Source of the DNA: Nocardia acidivorans NBRC 108247
Lineage (GTDB): Bacteria > Actinomycetota > Actinomycetes > Mycobacteriales > Mycobacteriaceae
Length of the DNA stretch: 34,034 nt
Assembly: GCF_001625085.1 (NCBI RefSeq)
Contig: NZ_BDAW01000098.1
Location: forward strand, 1-34,034
Direction: 5' to 3'
A model generated the notes under the pieces. It searched no databases and was not told where the DNA came from. It saw nothing but the letters and a program-made list of their open reading frames with translations. Below, piece after piece: positions 18,585 through 25,415 of this stretch. The stretch's first letter is position 1; the number at the start of each line of letters is the position of its first letter. The translations under genes and the position numbers were made by a program.

Positions 18585-18873
18585 CTGCGCCCTCGTCATC
18601 CCGGCACTTGTTGCGCCTCGTCATCCCGGGATACTTTTGGCCGGGATGCACACTGGCTGTGCTGCAACAGGTTGCGATGGATCCCGGCCAAAAGCGCGCC
18701 GGGACGACGGGGGTGGGTCGCGCCGGGGCTCTCCGGTCGGGCTCGGGGGACTCCGGGCTGGTCCGATCCCCGCGCGGGAGGGCTGGCGGTGTGATTGGGG
18801 AGGGGCCTGCCGGTGGCCGGTGACCGCCGTGGGAATCTGGTGGGGGCCGCCGCCGTTGCTGCGAAGGCTGGTC
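18585..18873. other. Intergenic region with palindromic repeats
   Basis: This 289-bp gap holds two direct copies of CCTCGTCATCCCGG (18591 and 18616) and a large inverted repeat (18620-18708). The rest (18710-18873) is G-rich with no recognised gene. An open frame runs through it from 18514 into the metallophosphoesterase gene, but it lacks homology and overlaps the repeats. Confidence 0.6.
18620..18708. repeat. Large inverted repeat (REP-like element)
   Basis: The left arm 18620-18650 and right arm 18678-18708 match in inverted orientation at 25 of 31 positions; the shared cores are CTTTTGGCCGGGAT and its complement. The apex contains a nested GCAAC-AG-GTTGC stem at 18664-18675. A single-unit relative occurs at 21685-21719, so this is a dispersed element rather than a gene-specific terminator. 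Confidence 0.75.
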
Positions 18874-19851
18874 ATGACTGGAAGGCGGAGCTGGGTGATT
18901 CCGAAACTTGTGGCGGTGAGCGACATTCACGTCGGTCATCAGGGCAATAAGCCCGTGGTGGAGGCTATCCGGGCGGATTCGCCGGAGGATTGGCTGATTC
19001 TCGCCGGGGATGTGGGGGAGAAGACCGATGACTTCCGGTGGGCCCTGGAGACGCTGAAGAAGCAGTTCGCCAAGGTGATCTGGGTGCCCGGGAATCACGA
19101 ACTATGGACCACCGCAAAGGATCCCGTGCAGATGCACGGTGCGGGGCGGTACGACTACCTGGTGTCCATCTGCCGGGATCTGGATGTGCTGACCCCGGAG
19201 GATCCGTTCCCGGTGTGGACCGGTGCGGGCTCGGAAGAGTACGGCGGCGCGGTCACGCTGGTGCCGATGTTCCTGCTCTACGACTACTCCTGGCTGCCCG
19301 CTGGGACCACCACCAAAGCGGCCGGACTGGCGCTGGCGCGTGAGCGCAATGTGGTCGCCACCGACGAGTTCCTGCTCTCCTGCGAGCCGTACGTGACCCG
19401 GGATGCCTGGTGTCACGCTCGTGTGCAGTACACCCGGCGGCGGCTGGACGCACTGCCCGCGGACACCCCGTTGGTGCTGATCAATCACTTCCCGCTGCTG
19501 CGCGAGATCACCGATATGCTCTGGTACCCGGAGTTCGCGCTGTGGTGCGGCACCGATCTCACCGCCGACTGGCACACCACCTACAACGTGGTCTGCTCGG
19601 TCTACGGACACCTGCACATCCCGCGCACCACCTATCACGACGGTGTCCGCTTCGAAGAGGTTTCACTCGGCTATCCGAGGGAGTGGCAGCGCCGCGGCCT
19701 GCCCGAGCAGTTGCTGCGCCAGATCCTGCCGACGCCGGATTACGGCGACACGCTCAATGAGTGGGGCGGTCACTTCAAGATCACTCCGGAGATGCAGGCG
19801 GCCGCGCTGAAGATGCGCGAGGAAGCCCAGCGCCGCCGCGGATTGGCCTAG
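18874..19851 (+). CDS. pptH: PptH-like metallophosphoesterase
   Basis: This calcineurin-like metallophosphatase has 325 aa. The dinuclear metal site is complete: DIH (D17, H19), GD (45-46), GNHE (73-76), NHFPLL and GHLH towards the C-terminus. The M. tuberculosis homologue in this context, Rv2795c, was reported as PptH, which removes 4'-phosphopantetheine from acyl carrier proteins and so opposes PptT; assignment here rests on context and motifs. The frame extends upstream to 18514, but the preceding residues are low-complexity and overlap a repeat; ATG 18874 (or GTG 18895) precedes the conserved IPKLVAVSDIHVGHQG. Unlike in M. tuberculosis it is not adjacent to pptT: xdhC remains and doxX/tetR lie between. 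Confidence 0.85.
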   Translation: MTGRRSWVIPKLVAVSDIHVGHQGNKPVVEAIRADSPEDWLILAGDVGEKTDDFRWALETLKKQFAKVIWVPGNHELWTTAKDPVQMHGAGRYDYLVSICRDLDVLTPEDPFPVWTGAGSEEYGGAVTLVPMFLLYDYSWLPAGTTTKAAGLALARERNVVATDEFLLSCEPYVTRDAWCHARVQYTRRRLDALPADTPLVLINHFPLLREITDMLWYPEFALWCGTDLTADWHTTYNVVCSVYGHLHIPRTTYHDGVRFEEVSLGYPREWQRRGLPEQLLRQILPTPDYGDTLNEWGGHFKITPEMQAAALKMREEAQRRRGLA

Positions 19852-20006
19852 CCCGCCGAACCGCCGTCTCGTTGCCGACGGTGTCCGGCGGCGGCCGGGT
19901 TCGTCCCGCGGTGCGCGTGTTGCGCTGATGTTGCCGTGGGGTACGCACCTATGCGCGCCGTGGCCGGATACGGGGCCTCGTCCAGAGTTTCGGCCCGCCC
20001 GCACGC

Positions 20007-20516
20007 ATGATCCTCGCCGGAGCCAATGATTTCGTGCGTGCGCTGAGTCGACTCGGCGCACAGCTCGGCTATCGCGTCACCGTGGTCGACGCGCGCGAAA
20101 CCTTCGCCACCGCACTGCGATTCCCCGCCGCGCACGAGGTGGTGGTGGATTGGCCGCATCGCTATCTGCGTGCGCAGCACGCGGGCGGACGGATCGACAA
20201 TCGCACGGTGGTGTGCGTACTCACCCACGACAGCAAATTCGATGTGCCCATGCTCGCCGAGGCGTTGCGTATCGAGGAGATCGGTTTCGTCGGAGCGATG
20301 GGTTCGCGCCGCACGCACGCGGAGCGCCTGGAGCGCCTCGTCGCCGCCGGTGTCGGCCCGGAACAGCTGCGGCGACTGCGCAGTCCGCTCGGCTTGGATC
20401 TGAACGCCGCCACCCCGGACGAGACCGCGGTTTCCATTGCCGCGCAGGTGATCGCCGCGGCCGGACGCGGTTCGGGCCGTCCGCTCGATGAGACGGACGG
20501 CCCGATTCACCACTGA
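20007..20516 (+). CDS. N-terminally truncated XdhC/CoxI-family protein (probable remnant)
   Basis: XdhC proteins insert sulfurated molybdenum cofactor into xanthine-dehydrogenase-type enzymes and are usually 250-380 aa. Only the C-terminal Rossmann-type domain is here (169 aa): MILAGANDFVRALSRLG, YRVTVVDARETFATALRFP, EVVVDWPHRYL, VCVLTHDSKFDVPML, GFVGAMGSRRTHAERLERL, LRSPLGLDLNAATPDETAVSIAAQVIAA, and the intact end LDETDGPIHH. The frame runs back only to a TGA at 19926 and reads PPAR just before the Met, as expected inside a longer protein. The cysteine-containing N-terminal domain is absent. No molybdenum hydroxylase genes are nearby. ATG 20007 has no ribosome site. Confidence 0.75.
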   Translation: MILAGANDFVRALSRLGAQLGYRVTVVDARETFATALRFPAAHEVVVDWPHRYLRAQHAGGRIDNRTVVCVLTHDSKFDVPMLAEALRIEEIGFVGAMGSRRTHAERLERLVAAGVGPEQLRRLRSPLGLDLNAATPDETAVSIAAQVIAAAGRGSGRPLDETDGPIHH

Positions 20517-20561
20517 CATCGGAGCTACCTCTGGCCCGGATCCTCACTGCCGCAGCTTGAT

Positions 20562-20999
20562 TCAGCCGAGGGCGACCACGGCGCAGGCGCCGAGGAAGAT
20601 CACCTGCACGACCGTGCGCAGCGGCAGCGGCATGGTCTTCACGCCGATGTCCTGCTTGGCGGCGCGCACATTCGCCGGAAACATGATGAGCAGCAGCAGG
20701 AACAGGCAGATCGCCGCGATTCGGGGGAACGGCGGGATCAGCAGCCCCAGTGCGCCGGCTGCCTCCAGTACGCCGGTAAGCGTCACCATGGCCGCCGCAT
20801 TGGGGAAGGCGGGCGGCACCATGGCGATGAGCTCGCCGCGCTTGGGCTGAACGAAATGCGCCCCGGCGGTGAGGGCGAACATGACGGCCAATCCGAGGGC
20901 CGTGGTGTGCGGCCAGGAGTCGAGCCAGTCCGGACCGACGAGCCGGCCGATGAGGCGGGTGAGTCCGGTGACAACGGCGAGGGCGATCAGCGGGGCCAT
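20562..20999 (-). CDS. DoxX family membrane protein
   Basis: This 145-aa protein with four predicted membrane helices has the DoxX layout (PLIALAVVTGLTRLIGRL; LGLAVMFALTAGAHFVQPKRGELIAMVPPAFPNAAAMVTLTGVLEAAGALGLLIP; the helix IAAICLFLLLLIMFPANVRAA; VVQVIFLGACAVVALG). The function of these small redox-linked or uncharacterised membrane proteins is poorly defined. The frame is open to 21065, but ATG 20999 has AGGAG at good spacing. It is divergent from a TetR gene, and its promoter overlaps a palindrome (21020-21042), so it is probably the regulated target. Confidence 0.88.
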   Translation of the reverse strand: MAPLIALAVVTGLTRLIGRLVGPDWLDSWPHTTALGLAVMFALTAGAHFVQPKRGELIAMVPPAFPNAAAMVTLTGVLEAAGALGLLIPPFPRIAAICLFLLLLIMFPANVRAAKQDIGVKTMPLPLRTVVQVIFLGACAVVALG

Positions 21000-21019
21000 G
21001 GGGTTCTCCTGCGTTCGTT

Positions 21020-21042
21020 TAATCTTGACAGTGGAAAGATTA
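21020..21042. promoter_or_regulatory. Palindromic TetR operator candidate
   Basis: The arms TAATCTT (21020-21026) and AAGATTA (21036-21042) are perfect inverted copies separated by 9 bp. The right arm coincides with the doxX -10 box. Position between the divergent doxX and tetR genes is typical of a TetR autoregulatory operator. Confidence 0.65.
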
Positions 21043-21065
21043 GGGCTGACCGGGAAACTTGTCAA
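21037..21065 (-). promoter_or_regulatory. doxX promoter
   Basis: On the minus strand TTGACA (21060-21065) is followed by 17 bp and TAATCT (21037-21042), a near-consensus SigA-type promoter 37 bp upstream of ATG 20999. Confidence 0.7.
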
Positions 21066-21075
21066 TGCCTAGATT
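21046..21075 (+). promoter_or_regulatory. Possible tetR promoter
   Basis: CTGACC (21046-21051), an 18-bp spacer and TAGATT (21070-21075) lie 18 bp before ATG 21094. The -35 is weak, so this is tentative. Confidence 0.4.
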
Positions 21076-21093
21076 GCGGGCCATGATTGATCC

Positions 21094-21663
21094 ATGGCGA
21101 AGAGCAGCTACCACCACGGCGATCTGCGGGCCACCATCCTGGCCGCGGCGGCCGAACAGATCGCCGCCGACGGCGTCGACGCGATCTCCCTGCGCGGCCT
21201 GGCCCGCCGCGCCGAGGTCTCACACGCGGCACCCGCCCACCACTTCGGAGATCGCGCCGGGCTGCTCACCGCCCTCGCGATCGAGGGTTTCGACCTGCTG
21301 GCCGAGGAGATGAATGCCGCCGCGGACGACTTCCACGCCGCCGCGATCGCTTACATCCGGTTCGCCCTGCATCATCCGGGCCATTTCGACGTGATGTACC
21401 GCCGCGACCTGATCAATGCCGACGATCCGCGACTTGTCCAGGCGCGCAGTCGATCCGGCGCGGCCCTGCGCTCGGGTGCCGCCGCGAACCAACCCGATCC
21501 GAGTGAAAAGGGCCAGCTCGCAACCCAACTCGCCGCCTGGTCCCTGGTGCACGGCTTCGCGGTGCTCTGGCGCGAGGGCGCACTGGAGCAGTCACCCCTG
21601 AACTCCGAGTCCGATCCCGAAACCCTGGCCCGCGCCATGATCGCCACCGTCCGATTCGACTGA
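21094..21663 (+). CDS. TetR/AcrR family regulator (doxX-linked)
   Basis: A 189-aa TetR-type repressor. The N-terminal DNA-binding domain opens with SSYHHGDLRATILAAAAEQIAADGVDAISLRGLARRAEVSHAAPAHHFGDRAGLLTALA; the helix-turn-helix is about residues 32-52. The C-terminal half (YIRFALHHPGHFDVMYRRDLI, WSLVHGFAVLWREGAL) belongs to the WHG-type ligand/dimerisation domain. It is divergent from doxX and probably represses it, and perhaps itself, through the palindrome at 21020-21042. The ligand is unknown. A repeat element follows the stop. Confidence 0.92.
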   Translation: MAKSSYHHGDLRATILAAAAEQIAADGVDAISLRGLARRAEVSHAAPAHHFGDRAGLLTALAIEGFDLLAEEMNAAADDFHAAAIAYIRFALHHPGHFDVMYRRDLINADDPRLVQARSRSGAALRSGAAANQPDPSEKGQLATQLAAWSLVHGFAVLWREGALEQSPLNSESDPETLARAMIATVRFD

Positions 21664-21684
21664 ACCCCCGGGGCTCGCGGCGAC

Positions 21685-21719
21685 CCTCGTCATCCCGGCG
21701 TGTTCGTGGCCGGGATCCA
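21685..21719. repeat. REP-like palindromic element, second locus
   Basis: The stretch begins CCTCGTCATCCCGGCG and ends GTGGCCGGGATCCA, matching the arms of the element at 18620-18708. It folds as ATCCCGGC (21692-21699) against GCCGGGAT (21709-21716). Confidence 0.7.
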
Positions 21720-21753
21720 CCCGCCGCGGGCACGAGGCATTCGGCTCGGCCGG

Positions 21754-21759
21754 TAGGCT
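21754..21759 (+). promoter_or_regulatory. Possible pptT -10 element
   Basis: TAGGCT, identical to the ribF -10 box in this window, lies 38 nt before the proposed ATC start and 27 nt before the ribosome site. It suggests pptT has its own promoter now that it is separated from pptH. No -35 is evident. Confidence 0.4.
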
Positions 21760-21796
21760 CGATCACTGCAAGTGGTGGTGCGATCAGGAGGCGGTC

Positions 21797-22510
21797 ATCG
21801 AAGAGCGGGCAGTCGCGGCGACGGAGTCGGCGCGCATTCTGGGCAGAATCCTTCCCCCGGGCGTCGCCGCCGCCGAAATGGTGGCGTATCCGGAGGGCCT
21901 GAAACCGCACCCCGGTGAGGAGCACCTGATCACCCGCGCGGTGGAGAAGCGCCGCCGCGATTTCATCGGCGCGCGCTACTGCGCCCGTCAGGCGCTGGAG
22001 CAGCTCGGCGAACCCGCCGTCGCGATCGGCAAGGCCGAGGACGGCGGCCCGGTCTGGCCGCGCGGGATTGTCGGCAGCCTCACCCACTGCGACGGCTACA
22101 AGGCCGCCGTCCTCGGGCACAAGCTGCGCTTCCGATCCATCGGCATCGATGCCGAACCGCATGCCTCGCTCCCCGACGGCGTGCTCGATTCGGTCAGCCT
22201 CGCACCCGAAAGGCAGTGGCTGGCAACGGTTCTGCCGGGCACCGCACTGCACCTGGATCGCCTGCTGTTCTGCGCCAAGGAGGCCACCTACAAGACGTGG
22301 CGGCCGCTCACCGGCCGCTGGCTGGGCTTCGAGGACGCGCACATCACCTTCACCGTCGACGAGGAGTCGGCCGGCACCGGTGCGGGCACCTTCCACACCG
22401 AACTGCTGATTCCGGGCCACACCACCGACGGCGGCGCCGCGCTGAAGAGCTTCGACGGCCGCTGGCTGATCTCCGACGGACTCATTCTGACCGCGATCGT
22501 GGAGGGCTGA
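21797..22510 (+). CDS. pptT: 4'-phosphopantetheinyl transferase PptT (apparent ATC start)
   Basis: PptT transfers phosphopantetheine from CoA to carrier proteins of mycolic acid, polyketide and siderophore synthases. Motifs of the Sfp/PptT type are present: RRRDFIGARYCARQAL, GIVGSLTHCDGYKAAVLG, SIGIDAEPH (metal ligands D118, E120), FCAKEATYKTW (K161-E162) and RWLGFEDAHITF. The only ATG (21878) would remove the first 27 residues, which align in length with the N-terminus of the M. tuberculosis protein. A strong AGGAGG (21786-21791) stands 5 nt before ATC 21797 (reading IEERAVAATESARILGR), and no ATG, GTG or TTG occurs in frame near it. From there the protein is 237 aa. Its stop overlaps the truB ATG (TGATG). 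Confidence 0.88.
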   Translation: MEERAVAATESARILGRILPPGVAAAEMVAYPEGLKPHPGEEHLITRAVEKRRRDFIGARYCARQALEQLGEPAVAIGKAEDGGPVWPRGIVGSLTHCDGYKAAVLGHKLRFRSIGIDAEPHASLPDGVLDSVSLAPERQWLATVLPGTALHLDRLLFCAKEATYKTWRPLTGRWLGFEDAHITFTVDEESAGTGAGTFHTELLIPGHTTDGGAALKSFDGRWLISDGLILTAIVEG

Positions 22511-23445
22511 TGGGCGAGAAGCGCACACCCGTGGTCGACGCCCTCGGCGGGCTGCTGATCGTCGACAAGGACCAGGGCTGGACCAGTCACGACGTGGTGG
22601 CCAAGAGCCGAGGTCTGTTGCGTACCAAGAAGGTCGGGCACGCGGGCACCCTGGACCCGATGGCGACCGGCGTGCTCGTACTGGGTGTCGAGCGGGCCAC
22701 CAAACTGCTCGGCCAATTGATTCTGACCACCAAGGCGTACACCGCCACCATTCGCCTCGGGCAGTCCACCATTACCGACGATGCCGAGGGTGAGGTCACC
22801 GCCACCACCACCGCCGCGCACGTCACCGATGCCGAAATCGCCTCCGGCATAGCGGAATTGACCGGCGATATCCAGCAGGTCCCGGCGACCGTCAGCGCCA
22901 TCAAGATCAATGGTGAGCGCGCCTACGCCCGCGCCCGCGCGGGTGAGGACGTCCAACTGGCCGCCCGGCCCGTCACCGTCAGCCGCTTCGATATCCTGGC
23001 CCGCCGCGATATCGACACCGGCGCAGGGCAATTCGTGGACCTGGACGTCGAGGTCGAATGCTCGTCCGGCACCTACATTCGCGCCCTGGCCCGCGACCTC
23101 GGCGAAAAGCTCGGGGTGGGAGGTCATCTCACCGCCCTGCGCCGCACCCGGGTAGGCCCCTTCACCCTCGAACACGCCCGCACGCTGGAAGCCCTCGCCG
23201 CCTCGGCGGCGGCCGGTGATCCGCTGCTGAGCCTGGATATCGACGAGGCCGTCCGCACCGCCTTCACCCTGCGCGATATCAGCGATAAGGAAGCCGACGA
23301 CCTGCGCAACGGCCGCTGGCTGGAGCCCGCCGGAATCCACGGCGTCTACGCCGCGATCGATTCCACCGGCCAGGCCATCGCCCTGCTGAAGGAGAGCGGT
23401 AAGCGGGCCTCCTCGGTGCTGGTGGTCCGTCCCGCGAATCTCTAA
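22510..23445 (+). CDS. truB: tRNA pseudouridine(55) synthase TruB
   Basis: TruB makes pseudouridine 55 in the T-loop of tRNAs. The 311-aa product shows GGLLIVDKDQGWTSHDVV, the catalytic motif GHAGTLDPMATGVL (Asp49), KAYTATIRLGQST, QQVPATVSAIKINGERAYARARAGE, and SGTYIRALARDLGEKLG, followed by an actinobacterial C-terminal domain (LEPAGIHGVYAAIDSTGQAIALL). The frame is open back to 22216, within pptT, but ATG 22510 overlaps the pptT stop and gives the normal N-terminus. pptT-truB coupling is as in mycobacteria. Confidence 0.96.
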   Translation: MGEKRTPVVDALGGLLIVDKDQGWTSHDVVAKSRGLLRTKKVGHAGTLDPMATGVLVLGVERATKLLGQLILTTKAYTATIRLGQSTITDDAEGEVTATTTAAHVTDAEIASGIAELTGDIQQVPATVSAIKINGERAYARARAGEDVQLAARPVTVSRFDILARRDIDTGAGQFVDLDVEVECSSGTYIRALARDLGEKLGVGGHLTALRRTRVGPFTLEHARTLEALAASAAAGDPLLSLDIDEAVRTAFTLRDISDKEADDLRNGRWLEPAGIHGVYAAIDSTGQAIALLKESGKRASSVLVVRPANL

Positions 23446-23675
23446 CCGGCCATGGGGGATCGCAGCGGGGCGAGCGCGCCCAGCAGCGCTCCCACGCATA
23501 CTTCCCGCAGCACCGGTCGCGGACAGGCGGGTTTCTCCAGCCAGTCGACGATCAGGACCCGCACGAAGGTGAGCCGGCTCATCAGCACGCCGCTGAGCGC
23601 GAACTGGCTTCGGGCGAACTGTACGGGAAATCCGGTGCCACCCTGGCCGACACCTGAGCGGCCTACAGTGCACTG
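23446..23675. other. Intergenic region truB / lysR
   Basis: I see no recognised gene in these 230 bp. Short frames on both strands (for example 23442-23729 minus, with a VCVGALLGALAPLRSPMAG tail) have no identifiable homology. The lysR -10 box is at its right end. Confidence 0.5.
23664..23669 (+). promoter_or_regulatory. lysR -10 element (leaderless)
   Basis: TACAGT lies exactly 6 nt before GTG 23676 with no ribosome site. A -35 is not evident. Confidence 0.55.
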
Positions 23676-24569
23676 GTGGTGGAATTGCGGCAGTTGCGGT
23701 ACTTCGTGGCGGTAGCGGAAGAATTGCACTTCCGGCGGGCGGCGGAACGCCTGTTCATCTCCACCCCGACCCTGAGCCAGCAGATCCGCGCCATCGAGCG
23801 CGAGGTCGGCGGTCCGCTGCTGATCCGGGGCTCGCAGGGCGTCGGATTGACCGCTGCCGGTGAGGTTTTGCTCGAAACCGCGCGCGGGGTGCTGGAGGCC
23901 GCGGAGAACGCGCTGCGCGAGACCCGCATGGTCGCCAATCCCGAACGCTCGGTCTTCCGGCTCGGCGTGGTGAACGGTGCGCCGACCTGGTTACCGGCGC
24001 GCATCGAGGCCCTGCTCAAGGCGCGGCAACCAGGCGCGCGCGTGGTGCTGACCGGTGGCCCCAGCGCCGATCAGGTCCGGCTGCTCGATCGCGAGGATGT
24101 CGATCTCGCGGTGCTGCGCATGCCGATTCGCCTGCCCGACCACCTCACCAGCGCCGCCATCGCCCAGGAGGAATTGGGCATTGTGATGTCCCGCGAACAC
24201 CCCCTGGCCACCCGCGACACCATCGAGCCGGCGCAGCTGCGCGATCAGGAATTGATCATGTTCGCTCGCGATGCCGCCCCCGAACTGCACGATTCGATGC
24301 TGGCCCAATTGCGCGAGCGCGGTGCGGCGGTCGCCCTCAGCGACAGCGCCATGAGTCACGCGCAGATGCTCTCACTGCTCCCGATGCGCCCCGCCGCCAT
24401 CGGCCTGGGCTCCTCCCGCACCGCGTCGGCCCCCGGATTGGTGTGGCGGCCTTTACAACCGCGCCCGGTGGTGGTCACCTATGTGGCCGCCTGGCGTCCG
24501 GCCGCCCGGAATACGGCCCTGCACACCGTCGCCGAGGCGCTCTCCGGCGGCGTCAGATTCGCACCGTGA
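23676..24569 (+). CDS. LysR family transcriptional regulator
   Basis: A 297-aa LysR-type regulator: an N-terminal winged helix-turn-helix (LRQLRYFVAVAEELHFRRAAERLFISTPTLSQQIRAIEREVGGPLL, HTH about 19-43), then a substrate-binding domain (RLGVVNGAPTWLPARIEALL, ELGIVMSREHPLA). GTG 23676, immediately followed by a second GTG, fits leaderless initiation. The neighbouring SDR gene lies 81 bp downstream on the same strand, not divergent as is usual for LysR targets, though co-regulation is still plausible. The inducer is unknown. Confidence 0.93.
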   Translation: MVELRQLRYFVAVAEELHFRRAAERLFISTPTLSQQIRAIEREVGGPLLIRGSQGVGLTAAGEVLLETARGVLEAAENALRETRMVANPERSVFRLGVVNGAPTWLPARIEALLKARQPGARVVLTGGPSADQVRLLDREDVDLAVLRMPIRLPDHLTSAAIAQEELGIVMSREHPLATRDTIEPAQLRDQELIMFARDAAPELHDSMLAQLRERGAAVALSDSAMSHAQMLSLLPMRPAAIGLGSSRTASAPGLVWRPLQPRPVVVTYVAAWRPAARNTALHTVAEALSGGVRFAP

Positions 24570-24650
24570 TCGGCCGTGTTAGCCCGCCGCTAAGCCGGAT
24601 TCAGCACTGCGACATGGACGCGCACCGCCGCCGCCGGTTTGCTGAAAGGC

Positions 24651-25385
24651 ATGACGCACAAGGGAATTGATGACGAGTTCGGCCGGGTGGTCGTCGTGGG
24701 CGGCGGCTCCGGAATGGGTCTGGCCATCGCGGACGAACTGCTCGCGGCCGGAGCCGAGGTGACCATCGTGGGCCGCTCACCCGAGCGACTCGCGGACGCG
24801 GTACGCGAACTCGGCGACGGCAAACTCACCGCGATCGCCGCCGATATCGGTGACGAGGAACAGGTCCGCCGGGTCTTCGACACCGTCGGCACGATCGACC
24901 ACGTGGTGACCACCGCCGGCGACACCACCGGAACCTACGGCCCCATCAAGGATTTCGACTTCCCCAACGGCCGCGGCTTCATCGAGACCAAGGTCATCGG
25001 GTCCATGCTGCTGGCCAAGCACGCGCGGATCACCCCGGGCGGTTCGCTCACCTTCACCTCGGGAATCGCCGCCTATCGCCCCGCGGTCGGCGGGGCCATG
25101 GTGGCCGCGGTGAACGCCGCCCTGGAGGGGTTGGCCCGCGCCCTCGCGGTGGAGCTCGGACCCACCCGGGTCAATGTGGTCTCACCCGGCTGGGTGCGCA
25201 CCGGCATCTGGGATCGAATGACCTGGGACGACAAGGACGAGCGCCTGCGGGCCATGGCCGAACGACTCCCCGCCGGTCGCCTGGGCCGACCGGATGACAT
25301 TGCGCGGGCGGTGCTTTCGCTGCTGCGCAATCGGTTCGTCACCGGCACCGTCCTGCACGTCGACGGCGGTCACCGCCTGGTATGA
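24651..25385 (+). CDS. SDR-family protein lacking the catalytic YxxxK
   Basis: The 244-aa product has the short-chain dehydrogenase fold: nucleotide loop VVVGGGSGMGLAIAD (residues 13-27), AADIGDEEQV, HVVTTAGDTTG in place of NNAG, FTSGIAAYRPAVGGAM with Ser137, and the C-terminal VNVVSPGWVRTGIW and FVTGTVLHVDGGHRLV. At the spacing where Tyr and Lys of YxxxK are expected (150 and 154), Met and Val stand instead. It therefore probably does not use standard SDR catalysis; a family branch with this change exists as far as I recall. The start is uncertain: TTG 24639 adds four residues, and neither start has a well-spaced ribosome site. Confidence 0.88.
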   Translation: MTHKGIDDEFGRVVVVGGGSGMGLAIADELLAAGAEVTIVGRSPERLADAVRELGDGKLTAIAADIGDEEQVRRVFDTVGTIDHVVTTAGDTTGTYGPIKDFDFPNGRGFIETKVIGSMLLAKHARITPGGSLTFTSGIAAYRPAVGGAMVAAVNAALEGLARALAVELGPTRVNVVSPGWVRTGIWDRMTWDDKDERLRAMAERLPAGRLGRPDDIARAVLSLLRNRFVTGTVLHVDGGHRLV

Positions 25386-25415
25386 CGCCCCGCGGGAATC
25401 CTGTTGGGCGACAGG

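Noticed and set aside
23442..23729. 95-codon minus-strand frame between truB and lysR
   Set aside because: No recognisable family, overlaps both neighbouring genes' ends, no promoter or ribosome site seen.
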